DNA of 33,805 nucleotides from Candidatus Binatia bacterium. GTDB taxonomy: Bacteria; Desulfobacterota; Binatia; Bin18. Position 1 is the stretch's first letter. Every line of letters starts with the position of its first letter. Location: positions 1-33,805 of the forward strand of contig JAJDZM010000199.1 of assembly GCA_022824615.1 (NCBI GenBank), written 5' to 3'. The translations under genes and the position numbers were made by a program. Positions 1-8,223 of the stretch are shown here, piece by piece. The notes beneath the pieces are model-generated. The model was not told the DNA's origin and made no database searches. It was given only the letters and a program-made list of their open reading frames with translations.

Positions 1-2
1 GC

Positions 3-551
3 AAGGAAGAGCGCGCCCTTTCGAAAGTGAGCTTCGCCATTCGCAAGCGCCTGCCCTGGTTGCAGATCAACCTGGCCACCGCATTCCTGGCGGCGGCTGT
101 GGTTGGGGTCTTCGAGGATACGATCTCCCGGTTCACCGCGCTCGCCGTCCTGTTGCCGGTTGTGGCCGGTCAATCGGGCAACACCGGCGCGCAGGCCCTG
201 GCCGTTGTTCTGCGCGGGCTGGCCCTGCGTGAAATCACCCTGCGCCACTGGCCCCAGGTCGTCACCAAGGAATTTGCCGCCGGCCTGGTGAACGGCCTGG
301 GCGTCGCTCTTGTCACTTGTGTTGGCGTATACGTGTGGAGCGGGTCGCCCGGACTGGTGTTCGTCATCGGCCTGGCGATGGTGCTTGCGATGGCCATTGC
401 CGGCGTTGCCGGAGCGCTGATCCCCGTGCTCCTGGCGAGAATGGGGCAGGACCCGGCGCAGTCCTCCTCCATCGTGCTGACTACGGTCACCGATGTCTTC
501 GGATTCTTCAGTTTTCTCGGACTGGCGACCGTGTTTTCATCACTGTTATGA
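3..551 (+). CDS. mgtE: Magnesium transporter MgtE, C-terminal membrane domain (5' end outside window)
   Basis: Partial gene: the frame is open to the left edge (codons run from base 3), so the ORF-track GTG at 27 is probably internal. What remains is the C-terminal transmembrane domain of an MgtE-family Mg2+ channel. It has about four hydrophobic helices and the family signature LPVVAGQSGNTGAQALAVVL, and ends with a helix after the TVTDVFGFFSFLGLA stretch, which carries the conserved Asp of the Mg2+ pore in this family. MgtE forms a Mg2+-gated homodimer in the inner membrane. The N-terminal cytosolic MgtE_N and CBS domains would lie upstream of the window. A CNNM/CorC-like gene begins 28 bp downstream on the same strand, suggesting a small operon for divalent cation handling. 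The family call is firm; start and full length cannot be seen. Confidence 0.9.
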   Translation, partial: KEERALSKVSFAIRKRLPWLQINLATAFLAAAVVGVFEDTISRFTALAVLLPVVAGQSGNTGAQALAVVLRGLALREITLRHWPQVVTKEFAAGLVNGLGVALVTCVGVYVWSGSPGLVFVIGLAMVLAMAIAGVAGALIPVLLARMGQDPAQSSSIVLTTVTDVFGFFSFLGLATVFSSLL

Positions 552-579
552 ATCGGGTTCACAGAGCGGAGGGGCAGAG

Positions 580-1842
580 ATGACCATGCTGTTTGTTGTT
601 GCCGGGTTGACGGTTCTGATATCGAGTATGTGCTCGCTGTTCGAAGCCACACTGTACTCGACTCGTATCGGGTCGCTTGAGGCTGAGCGGGCAGAGGGGA
701 AACACGTCCGCCTGGCCGAGCGGTTCATCGCCATGAAGGCGAACATCGCCCGCCCGACCTCGGCGATCCTGATACTCAACACGATTGCGAACACGGCCGG
801 GGCAACACTCTGCGGGATGTACGCCGCGCAGATGCTGGGCTCAGGCTGGGTGCCGGCGTTTTCTGTCGGTCTGACCGTTGCCATCCTGTTTGTGGGCGAG
901 ATTCTTCCCAAGACGTACGGGGCAACCCACTGGCGAAACATCTGGCATTTGATCGTCTGGCCGCTGACGCTGATGCAGAGAGGTCTCTCACCCTTCATTC
1001 GGGTAACGCAGGCGTTTGCCGGCTTTTTTACCGGCGGCCTGGGTGTGCCCGCCGTCACGGAGGATGAGATCCGGGCCGATATTCATCTGGGGCGGAAGGC
1101 GGGCGAGTTGTCCGCCTCGGAACTGCAACTCCTCAACGCGGTTTTTCATTTTGACGATATGCTGGCGCGCCAGGTGATGGTTGCGCGCCGGGATGTGGTG
1201 TTCTTCGATGTGCACTGGTCGCTTGAAAAATGCCTGGAAATCGCCAAGGACACGCGCCACACGCGCTTTCCGCTGTGTATCGGGTCATTGGATGAGGTGG
1301 TTGGGCTGGTCCATGTCAAAGACCTACTCGGCCTGACTGACGACGAGGGCATTCTCAGGTCGGTTGCGCGGCCCATCCGCCATATTCCCGAGACCCTGCC
1401 TATCAGCCGGCTTTTGCGAGAGATGCAAAGCACCCACCAGCAGATGGCCTTGGTGGACGATGAGTTCGGTTCGGTTGTCGGTGTCATTACCATGGAGAAT
1501 GTGGTTGAGCAGATCGTCGGCGCCGTGCAGGACGAGTTTGACAGCGAGCCGCCGGAAATCGTGCCCGAAGGTGCCGATACCTTCAAGGTGAGCGGGCAGT
1601 TGCCGATCGAACGAGTGAACCGGGAGCTGGGTCTCGATCTGTATGCGCCCGACGTGGATACGCTGTCGGGGCTGCTGGTCCGCCGCTTGAATCGGCTGCT
1701 CAAGGTCGGCGACCGGGTCCGCCTCCGAAACGCCGTTGCCGAGGTGATTGAGGAGCAAGGCGGCCGGGCGACCCAGGTGCGGATGCGCATTGCCCAGGGC
1801 AATGCCGGCGAGGAGCCAGAGCCTGAAAAATCAGACACATAG
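580..1842 (+). CDS. CNNM/CorC (HlyC)-family transporter with DUF21, CBS pair and CorC domain
   Basis: Predicted 420-aa membrane protein. The ORF track starts at 493, but ATG 580 is preferred: it has a purine-rich ribosome site (GCGGAGGGG) at the right spacing, and the extra 29 upstream codons are not membrane-like. Residues 1-170 form a DUF21/CNNM transmembrane domain with the conserved GEILPKTYG segment. Residues about 185-320 are a CBS-domain pair (for example VVGLVHVKDLL and VVGVITMENVVEQIVG). Residues about 335-410 are a CorC_HlyC domain. Family members export or regulate Mg2+/Co2+ and some respond to ATP-Mg at the CBS pair. Position directly after mgtE supports a Mg2+ homeostasis role. 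The hemolysin label often given to this family is historical. Transported ion is inferred, not shown. Confidence 0.9.
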   Translation: MTMLFVVAGLTVLISSMCSLFEATLYSTRIGSLEAERAEGKHVRLAERFIAMKANIARPTSAILILNTIANTAGATLCGMYAAQMLGSGWVPAFSVGLTVAILFVGEILPKTYGATHWRNIWHLIVWPLTLMQRGLSPFIRVTQAFAGFFTGGLGVPAVTEDEIRADIHLGRKAGELSASELQLLNAVFHFDDMLARQVMVARRDVVFFDVHWSLEKCLEIAKDTRHTRFPLCIGSLDEVVGLVHVKDLLGLTDDEGILRSVARPIRHIPETLPISRLLREMQSTHQQMALVDDEFGSVVGVITMENVVEQIVGAVQDEFDSEPPEIVPEGADTFKVSGQLPIERVNRELGLDLYAPDVDTLSGLLVRRLNRLLKVGDRVRLRNAVAEVIEEQGGRATQVRMRIAQGNAGEEPEPEKSDT

Positions 1843-1859
1843 AGCGGACTGGCGGAGCG

Positions 1860-1951
1860 TCATCCGAGCGGTTTCCCGGTTTGCTGAAGAAACGAGACCG
1901 CGGCCTGGGCGACTTCGCCCTCTCTGGCCATAAAGAAATGATCCGCGCCGC
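1860..1951 (-). pseudogene. Remnant of the 3' end of an alpha/beta hydrolase gene
   Basis: Read on the minus strand, this stretch encodes ADHFFMAREGEVAQAAVSFL followed by QQTGKPLG and a stop. That is the C-terminus of the intact hydrolase at 2785-3417 (ADHFFMAREGEVAQAAVAFL). DNA at 1864-1950 aligns with 2774-2860 at 76 of 87 bases by hand count, with 44 consecutive identical bases (1897-1940). The frame stays open upstream to about 1975 but resemblance fades, so only about 28 codons are recognisable. No start or nucleophile region is present, so it is a truncated relic, or the scar of a partial duplication or replacement. Confidence 0.75.
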
Positions 1952-2114
1952 TCTTGCCGAGGATGCGAAGCAGCCGTTTGAAGCGGTGAGAAGAATGTAT
2001 TATTGAAAAATAACGATCCCGGTGATCTCATGATTAAGGGGATGAGACGGGAAACTTTCGTCAGAGCCTTTACATACGATTGTTGCCAGCCAGAGGCCCA
2101 TAAGGAAGGAGATC

Positions 2115-2396
2115 ATGACAAAAAAGGTTTTTGCGGTTGTCTTGAAGGAGGCAAACGAAACTGTTGAGCGGAAGATCATGGACAATTATCCGAAGATGCA
2201 TCAGTACACTGATACTTTCTATCTGGTTGCGTGTGGACCGGACGTCCTGGCTAAAGATATTGCTGTCTCGGTGGGTATCAAAGGAGAGAGTCGCGTAGAA
2301 TCCGCCTCGGGCGTCGTTTTCAAACTGAATACCGTCTATTCCGGGTATACGGAACGGACCCTATGGGAATGGCTGTCTTCCGTTGAGGATGAATAG
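2115..2396 (+). CDS. Small conserved-looking hypothetical protein (93 aa)
   Basis: A 93-aa ORF with a strong ribosome site (AAGGAAGGAGATC just before ATG). The protein is mixed alpha/beta without membrane segments or signal peptide. It begins KKVFAVVLKE and ends with an aromatic segment (RTLWEWLSS). It faintly recalls a family of 80-100-aa proteins sometimes labelled SinR family, but I cannot assign a function and that label is unreliable. It is visibly more AT-rich than its neighbours and sits, with the next gene, between a remnant and an intact copy of the same hydrolase tail. That arrangement suggests the pair arrived together. Nine bases separate it from the next gene, so the two are probably cotranscribed. 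Confidence 0.75.
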   Translation: MTKKVFAVVLKEANETVERKIMDNYPKMHQYTDTFYLVACGPDVLAKDIAVSVGIKGESRVESASGVVFKLNTVYSGYTERTLWEWLSSVEDE

Positions 2397-2405
2397 GCTG
2401 GGGAT

Positions 2406-2663
2406 ATGGTAGGAAAAGATTCGCGAACAACCCCGAGAGAAGATGAACCCTCAGAGCATGCAGGAGAGAGGGAAGAGCAGAATATCCGAGATCGCCTGAC
2501 CCGACTGGAAGTTAAAATGGAGTCCGTCGCCACACGTGAAGACATCGCTGAACTGAAAGTTTTGATCTCGAATAAAGAGGCCACTATGCAGCGTTGGTTG
2601 CTTGGCATACTTGCTTCCGCAGTAGTGGCCATTGCCGTAGCCCTTATCCGCACCTTACAGTGA
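2406..2663 (+). CDS. Small coiled-coil protein with C-terminal membrane anchor (85 aa)
   Basis: An 85-aa ORF starting 9 bp after the preceding gene. Residues 1-25 are polar and charged. Residues about 26-60 have heptad-like spacing (RLTRLEVKMESV, AELKVLI) expected of a coiled coil. Residues about 63-82 form one hydrophobic helix (WLLGILASAVVAIAVALI) ending in a short basic tail. The organisation resembles small XhlA/hemolysin-like coiled-coil membrane proteins, but no function can be assigned. Its close spacing to the 93-aa ORF suggests a functional pair. Start ATG 2406 lies shortly after a GGGGAT tract that could serve as a weak ribosome site. Confidence 0.7.
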   Translation: MVGKDSRTTPREDEPSEHAGEREEQNIRDRLTRLEVKMESVATREDIAELKVLISNKEATMQRWLLGILASAVVAIAVALIRTLQ

Positions 2664-2784
2664 CGACCGATACGCACTGAAGTGAACACTGAAAGTCAAC
2701 TGGACCGGTGGAAAGTCTTCTGTATAGACTCCTATGAGAAGTGCAGTGGGCTGAATTGGTGAGGCGTAAGGGACCGAGCGGCTT

Positions 2785-3417
2785 CTATACCTGCTGAAGA
2801 AAAGCCACCGCGGCCTGGGCGACTTCGCCCTCTCTGGCCATAAAGAAATGGTCCGCGCCGTTAATGGTTTCGAGTTGCTTTGTGGCGGATATTTTTGCAA
2901 CCAGCTCGGTCAGGTCGGGGATGGGAGAATAGGTGTCGCGGTCGCCGCTGATGAACAGGATCGGTTTGGTCACGTTCACAAGAAACGCGGGGTCACGCAA
3001 TCCAAGCGGGAACGCCACGCCAATCAGGCGCTGGACGCGGTCGTCTTCCGCCCCGGCTTGCAGTCCTACCATCGAGCCAAACGAATAGCCGGCAACCACG
3101 ACGGTCGAGACGGCCTGACGGTCCAGCAGAGTCGTGACCGCCGCTTTCACGTCCTCGCGCTCGGCCACGCCTTCGTCGTGGGAGCCTTCACTACGTCCAA
3201 CCCCACGGAAATTGAATCGCAACGTGGCGATATTCTCCTTCTGGAAGGCGTGTGCCAACGCTGACACCACATTGTTGTGCATCTCGCCCCCATAGAGCGG
3301 ATGGGGGTGACACAGTACCGCTCCGAGTGCGGGAGCCCGGTCCGAGGTCGAAAGGAGCCCTTCTAGGGTAATGGCGTCAGCGCCCTCGCCAACCGGAAAG
3401 GTGATATGCTCTTCCAT
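2785..3417 (-). CDS. Alpha/beta hydrolase (COG2945-like, dienelactone hydrolase type)
   Basis: Predicted 210-aa cytosolic alpha/beta hydrolase with an excellent ribosome site (AAGGAGGAAGAT) just before ATG. Residues 36-44 (CHPHPLYGG) form the conserved strand-turn with the oxyanion HPHP element. GYSFGS at 110-115 is the nucleophile elbow with Ser112. GDRD at 159-162 supplies the acid, and ADHFF at 188-192 the catalytic His190. The triad is intact and the length matches this compact family, which lacks a large lid domain. Substrate is unknown; relatives are esterases or thioesterases acting on small acyl compounds. A partial second copy of its 3' end lies at about 1860-1951. It is oriented opposite to the two small ORFs next to it. 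Confidence 0.88.
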   Translation of the reverse strand: MEEHITFPVGEGADAITLEGLLSTSDRAPALGAVLCHPHPLYGGEMHNNVVSALAHAFQKENIATLRFNFRGVGRSEGSHDEGVAEREDVKAAVTTLLDRQAVSTVVVAGYSFGSMVGLQAGAEDDRVQRLIGVAFPLGLRDPAFLVNVTKPILFISGDRDTYSPIPDLTELVAKISATKQLETINGADHFFMAREGEVAQAAVAFLQQV

Positions 3418-3558
3418 ATCTTCCTCCTTCTTGTTGTCTCACTCGGGTAGGCGAAAATGCTGCGGAACACAAGTGGGACGCGTAATTGTAGCGGTGAAAG
3501 AAGAGCGCCAGAGCAGAGAACGATGCGGTGTCGCGCGTCTTTCTCCCCCTTTAGGAGT

Positions 3559-3596
3559 GCGGGCTTCCAGCCCGCATGGCGGCCGGGATGGCCGCC
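3559..3596. repeat. Double-hairpin intergenic repeat
   Basis: Two adjacent perfect inverted repeats: GCGGGC-TTCCA-GCCCGC (3559-3575) and GGCGGCC-GGGAT-GGCCGCC (3578-3596). They lie between the hydrolase start and the antiporter stop. The form is typical of dispersed intergenic palindromes of environmental genomes and may act as a transcription terminator for the minus-strand antiporter. No coding signal was seen in the rest of 3418-3671. Confidence 0.65.
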
Positions 3597-3671
3597 CTCC
3601 CAGGAGGAGAGCCGCCCACCTCCTCTCCCAGGCCGCTTGGAGCCGGCCACTGCCGGGTGTGTCCGGCATGC

Positions 3672-5321
3672 TCAGGCCGGTGGCTGCGTCGTGCGTAGAG
3701 CCGTAAGGCAGGTTGCCACGATCGCCTCGCTCGCCGTGGCTTCGGCCGTAATGACCTCGGCAGCCCCGGCGGATTGCAGCATGTCCTTGTCCATCTCGTA
3801 CGGGGCTCGGGCGATCACCGCGACGTGCGGGGCGGTCGCCCGCACCGTGCGAACGGCGGATTCGGCGGCCTTTGTGTCGTTGATGTTCACGACCACCAGG
3901 CGGGCCTGCCTGCAGCCCAACTCCTCCAGCACCTCCTGTTGCGCAACGTCTCCAAGGACGGCCCGGTCGCCGGCGGCGTGGGCCGCGCGGACCTTGTCCG
4001 GGTTCCGGTCAACCGCGACATAGGTCAACCCCATCCCTCGCACGGCCCGGCAGACGCGTTGGCCTGTCAGGCCATAGCCGGCCACGATGACATGGCCGCT
4101 GGGCGGCTCGGGCATATCGATGCCGGGCGGTTCCGCCCCCAGGAGTCGGTTCAGCCAGGGCACGTATGCCGCGCCGCCGATGAGGCGTGGACCGAATGCA
4201 ATAGCCGGTGGCGTCAGCAGCATGGAGAGGACGATGGCCATCAGCAGATTGTGGGCAAGCGCGGCTGGGAGGAGGTCGGTTCCAGACGCGGCGTTCAGGA
4301 GCACGAAGGAGAATTCCCCGATCTGGCACAGTGTGGCGGCGGACAGGATCCCCACCCGCAAGGGCAGGCGGAGGAGCAGCGCGGTGCCGAGAATAATCGC
4401 GAACTTGCCGACCAGGATGACGCACAGGAGCCCGACGGTCGCCAGCAGGTGCGCACCGATGTCCGCCACATTCAGCAGCATGCCGACAGACACGAAAAAC
4501 AGACTGGCCAGGACCTCGCGGGCCGGGATCACCTCTGACATCGCCTGGTGGCGGAACTCGCTGCCCGCGACAACCAGGCCGGCCAGAAACGCCCCGAGGG
4601 CCAGTGAGATGCCCGCCAGCGATAAAGCCCAGGCCGTGCCGAAGCAAACGAGAAAGACGCTCAGGATGAAGAGTTCGCGCTCGCGGGTCCGGGCCACGAA
4701 CGCGAGCAAGCGGGGGACGATACGGTGCGCGGCGAGCAACACCCCCACGAGGATAATGAGGGCCGTGCCGACCGTCGCGCCAATATCCCCGATGGCGCCC
4801 CCTTCTCCAGCCAGGTAGGGCACGGCCAACATCATCGGCACCACACACAGGTCCTGGAAGACGAGGATGCCGACCGCCAGGCGGCCGTGCGGCGCTTCGA
4901 GTTCACCGCTCGTGGAAAGCGCACGCAAGACAATGGCCGTGCTGGAGACCGCGACGACACAGCCCAGGAAGAGCGCGGGGCCGGGCGCCAGCCCGAACCA
5001 CATGGCTAACATCGTCGTGCACGCGCCCGTGAGGGCGACCTGCAGGCCCCCGCCCAGCAGGATGGCTTTCCACAGACGCCGGAGCCGGTCGAGCGAGAGT
5101 TCCAGCCCGATCCCGAAGAGCAGGAGCACGACACCCACCTCGGCCAGGACCTCGACATGATGGGCGTCGTTGATGAGTCCGAGGCCGGCGGGTCCGACGA
5201 GTGCCCCGGTCAGGATGAACCCGGCAATCGAAGGAAAGTTCGCGCGCCTCAGGAGGGTGACGACCGCAACCGCGGCCCCAAACACGATGACCAGGTCCTT
5301 GAGATATGCAACTTCAGGCAT
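3672..5321 (-). CDS. Kef-type cation:proton antiporter (CPA2) with C-terminal TrkA-N/RCK domain
   Basis: Predicted 549-aa inner-membrane protein. Residues 1-385 are a Na+/H+-exchanger fold of about 12 helices, beginning with the CPA2 pattern FPSIAGFILTGALVGP and a GVVLLLFGIGLELSLDRLRR segment. Residues about 405-530 are a cytosolic nucleotide-binding TrkA-N (RCK) domain with the Rossmann motif VIVAGYGLTGQRV and a following acidic residue (VDRNPDK). The family includes KefB/KefC (glutathione-gated K+ efflux) and YbaL. There is no KefF/KefG partner nearby and no clear KefC glutathione-site signature that I can verify, so the ion and gating ligand stay open. Start ATG 5321 lacks a strong Shine-Dalgarno site. 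It is the downstream gene of a minus-strand pair with the porin, 121 bp apart. Confidence 0.9.
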   Translation of the reverse strand: MPEVAYLKDLVIVFGAAVAVVTLLRRANFPSIAGFILTGALVGPAGLGLINDAHHVEVLAEVGVVLLLFGIGLELSLDRLRRLWKAILLGGGLQVALTGACTTMLAMWFGLAPGPALFLGCVVAVSSTAIVLRALSTSGELEAPHGRLAVGILVFQDLCVVPMMLAVPYLAGEGGAIGDIGATVGTALIILVGVLLAAHRIVPRLLAFVARTRERELFILSVFLVCFGTAWALSLAGISLALGAFLAGLVVAGSEFRHQAMSEVIPAREVLASLFFVSVGMLLNVADIGAHLLATVGLLCVILVGKFAIILGTALLLRLPLRVGILSAATLCQIGEFSFVLLNAASGTDLLPAALAHNLLMAIVLSMLLTPPAIAFGPRLIGGAAYVPWLNRLLGAEPPGIDMPEPPSGHVIVAGYGLTGQRVCRAVRGMGLTYVAVDRNPDKVRAAHAAGDRAVLGDVAQQEVLEELGCRQARLVVVNINDTKAAESAVRTVRATAPHVAVIARAPYEMDKDMLQSAGAAEVITAEATASEAIVATCLTALRTTQPPA

Positions 5322-5442
5322 ACGCGCAGTGTAGCAGAAAGGTTTGGACCCGTTCTTGGACGTCTTGTGTCTGCCCTCTCATGGCATCAGGCTGGAGGTC
5401 ACGCAGTCTTGTGGCTGTGACGACCTCGTATGAGTCCTGACC

Positions 5443-6726
5443 CTATAGGAGAATTTCAAATCGTAATCCCATGGCGAAGGCATCAGGAATAGTCTTTTCC
5501 GTACTGGGATTGATGACGTACTGGAACGAAGGCTGCACTGTCAGCCAGGGCAAGATTCCGACTCGATAAGTCACCTCACAGGTGATCTCCGCATGCGCCG
5601 TTGGCTGTCCTACAATGCTCCGTGCCCGTCTAAATCGATGACTGTTGTGCAGGGCAGCTATCCCAAAGCCTAGCTGGTCATCAGGACGTTGTGGGAAGAG
5701 GCCCGTGTAAACCATACCCATTCCAGTATACAAGCCAAAACGATTGACCCGTGAGTCTGCGATACCGAGGCGTATAAACAGTGCCAGCCCCTGGGCCGGG
5801 TCTTGTTGTTCACGAAGAATTGTTTGCTCGGCGAAGCCATAGAGGCCAAACGTCCCCCCTCGACGAATCGGCTGACCAGCTCTATCAGTGGAGACAGCAT
5901 CGTTAAAATCCGTAGTATACGTCCATCCGCCCAGAGCGTATTTTCCGTACGGGAATGGAGAGGTCTCTTCTACCCCAACGAGATAGGCCATTTCGGTTGC
6001 CACCAGTATCCCGTCATCATCATCTAAGATAATCTGCGTCCCTTCGGGGTCATGTGGGTCTCCTGGAATGCCATCCAGAATAGCCGTTTGGAAATATATC
6101 TGGGGAGAGGGTTGGAGGCGGACCCTGAATCCTAAAGATGTCGTGGGGAAAACTGAGGGGCCATTTTTACCACTCAGGGAGAACTCAGGGCCAATACCAA
6201 AGGAACTATTGAGAAAGAGTTGAGCGGTCTGGATGTAATCAAACTCGCTATTCAGGTCATACAGGCCAGCCAGGAGGGAAAGCCTTTCCTCAAAAAGTGG
6301 TTGTTCTACCCATGCTTCGTACAGCCTCCAGGTATCAAATGTTTCAATATTGCTAACGATTTGCACGTCGCCGATATGGCGACTCGGGTCTCCACCCTGA
6401 TTGCCCAGGCCATGGACAAACAGCCGTGTCCCAGGCCAGCCGAGTAATACTTTGCCATCCAAGGTCAGCGTCAAGGTAACATTGTCGAGATAGACAGTTT
6501 TCTGCCGGATACCGCCAATATTAGAAAAGGTCTCGCCAGTGTACACTCCCCTAAAAGTAATGCCTCTCTCTTCGAGCCTAGTGCGGAGGGTCCCCCAGTC
6601 TTCGGTCAGAGTCTCGCGTTGCCAGAACGAAGCAACACTATGGGCCGTGCAGGGGGGCGCCGTCAGTACACAGGAGAAAACACCGAACAAGAGAAGCAAC
6701 CGCGCAGTTGCGCTGGGGCTGCTCAT
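5443..6726 (-). CDS. Carbohydrate-selective porin, OprB family
   Basis: Predicted 427-aa outer-membrane protein. Residues 1-28 are a Sec signal peptide (a hydrophobic leucine/valine stretch, then TAPPCTAHS). The mature protein has OprB-family features: an early LRTRLEERGITF motif, GVYTGETFSNIGG, alternating beta strands throughout, and a C-terminal strand ending in ...MGLRFEILL. OprB porins passively admit sugars and other small solutes. Ribosome site GAGGG lies 9 bases before ATG 6726. The gene is divergent from yihY (150-bp gap). Base use is a little less GC-rich than the flanking antiporter. Substrate is inferred only from the family, and these porins often serve compounds other than sugars in environmental bacteria. 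Confidence 0.85.
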   Translation of the reverse strand: MSSPSATARLLLLFGVFSCVLTAPPCTAHSVASFWQRETLTEDWGTLRTRLEERGITFRGVYTGETFSNIGGIRQKTVYLDNVTLTLTLDGKVLLGWPGTRLFVHGLGNQGGDPSRHIGDVQIVSNIETFDTWRLYEAWVEQPLFEERLSLLAGLYDLNSEFDYIQTAQLFLNSSFGIGPEFSLSGKNGPSVFPTTSLGFRVRLQPSPQIYFQTAILDGIPGDPHDPEGTQIILDDDDGILVATEMAYLVGVEETSPFPYGKYALGGWTYTTDFNDAVSTDRAGQPIRRGGTFGLYGFAEQTILREQQDPAQGLALFIRLGIADSRVNRFGLYTGMGMVYTGLFPQRPDDQLGFGIAALHNSHRFRRARSIVGQPTAHAEITCEVTYRVGILPWLTVQPSFQYVINPSTEKTIPDAFAMGLRFEILL

Positions 6727-6876
6727 TCAATGTTTCCCTCAAGAGGAACCGATGTTGAGCGTTGGGCTGTTCGCTCTTGATTTTCATATTGTTTGAGAAT
6801 GCAATGGACCGCAAACATTCAAATACCTCCGCCCAAAGAAAAGGTTGTTTTTTGAAGCTATAGGATAGACTGCTGC

Positions 6877-8181
6877 ATGAAACAGGAGTATCGCGTCAAA
6901 AAGGTACAGAGTTTCACTCTCCAACACCCGTGGGCAGCTCTAACCCAGTGGCCACCACAGGGCTCTGCCTTTTTTTCCGTTGTCCGCACAAAAGTCCAGG
7001 ACGACGCGCTCAGCCTGCGGGCCATGGGGCTCACCTATGTGACCCTGCTGTCCCTGGTGCCGCTCCTGGCGGTCATGTTTGCCGCGCTCAAGGCCTTCGG
7101 GGTGCACAATCTCATTGAGCCGTCACTGGCCCAGGCCCTGGAGCCGCTGGGCGAGCAGGGGACTGAGATTACCCGGCGTATCTTGGAGTTTGTGAGTCAT
7201 TTGCGCGTTGGGGTGCTGGGCGCGGTCGGGGTAGCGGCCCTGTTCTATACCGTCGTTTCGCTGATCAGCAAAATTGAGGACTCGTTCAACGCTATCTGGC
7301 AGGTGCGGCGCTCCCGGACCTGGGGCAAGAAATGCAGTGACTATCTGAGCGTGGTCCTGGTTGGTCCGGTGCTGGTCTTTACGGCATTGACCGTCATTGC
7401 CTCGGCCCAGAGTCACACCGTGGTGCAGTATATGATGGCGAACGAGTTGCTTGGTCCGCTCATTGTTGTGGCGACGCAACTGATGCCCTTCGCCTTTCTC
7501 TGCATTGCCTTCACGTTTTTGTACGTCTTTGTTCCCAATACGGCGGTGCGCTTTGGCTCCGCCTTATTAGGCGGGGTGGTCGCGGCTGTTTTGTGGCAGT
7601 TGGCCGGAGTCGGCTTTGCGGCCTTTGTCGCCGGCTCGGCGCGTTATGCGGCCATCTATTCGAGCTTTGCTATCCTGGTTCTCTTTTTTATCTGGGTATA
7701 CGCCAGTTGGCTGATTATTCTGGTGGGTGCCGAAGTCGCCTGTTTTCATCAATATCCAGGCTCTTACCGGGCCGAACTGGACGGCAAGACCCCGCTGTCG
7801 CAGGAGCGACTCGCCCTGACCGCCCTGGCTGCAATTACGCGGCGCTATCTCGCTGAACAAGCGCCGTGGTCGGTTGCCACTCTTGCCAAAAATATGCGCG
7901 TTCAGCTCTCTGCGCTGGAGCCCCTGATTGAAACGCTGCTGGCAAAAGGTGTGCTCTTGCAGACCGTTGAGCCGGAGGGTATAGTCCCTGGCCGTCCGCC
8001 CGAGCAGATTGAGGTCGTAAGTGTGTTGGATATCCTGCGTACGCCTGGTGATGAGTCTGCCGCAATTAATAGTGGAGATGCTATCTCGGCTCTGCTTGAC
8101 CGGCGGAATCGGGCGGTTGAGCGGGCTCTTAAAGGTGTTACACTTCGCTCCCTGGCTACCGACGATCCCTTGGGACATTAA
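6877..8181 (+). CDS. YihY/virulence factor BrkB family membrane protein
   Basis: Predicted 434-aa protein. Residues about 45-295 are the YihY/BrkB domain with six or so helices and typical landmarks: ALSLRAMGLTYVTLLSLVPL near the start, a middle FTFLYVFVPN and a late FFIWVYASWLIILVGAEV. The remaining 140 residues are cytosolic and look like a winged-helix-type extension (ALAAITRRYLAEQ... TLAKNMRV), common in the longer members of this family. The biochemical function of YihY proteins is unsettled; the old ribonuclease BN label is wrong. It lies 42 bp upstream of tamA on the same strand, so a role in the envelope is a reasonable inference. The ribosome site before ATG 6877 is weak (AGGATAGA). 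Confidence 0.88.
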   Translation: MKQEYRVKKVQSFTLQHPWAALTQWPPQGSAFFSVVRTKVQDDALSLRAMGLTYVTLLSLVPLLAVMFAALKAFGVHNLIEPSLAQALEPLGEQGTEITRRILEFVSHLRVGVLGAVGVAALFYTVVSLISKIEDSFNAIWQVRRSRTWGKKCSDYLSVVLVGPVLVFTALTVIASAQSHTVVQYMMANELLGPLIVVATQLMPFAFLCIAFTFLYVFVPNTAVRFGSALLGGVVAAVLWQLAGVGFAAFVAGSARYAAIYSSFAILVLFFIWVYASWLIILVGAEVACFHQYPGSYRAELDGKTPLSQERLALTALAAITRRYLAEQAPWSVATLAKNMRVQLSALEPLIETLLAKGVLLQTVEPEGIVPGRPPEQIEVVSVLDILRTPGDESAAINSGDAISALLDRRNRAVERALKGVTLRSLATDDPLGH

Positions 8182-8223
8182 CGACTCCGACAGTTCTTTT
8201 CCCCATGTTTTCTGGTACCCCGT

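Noticed and set aside
1831-2031. 66-aa minus-strand ORF after the CNNM gene
   Set aside because: It is a different frame from the hydrolase remnant, which explains the sequence better.
4009-4848. 279-aa minus-strand ORF inside the Kef-type antiporter
   Set aside because: Arg/Pro/Gly-rich alternate frame of the antiporter with no family resemblance.
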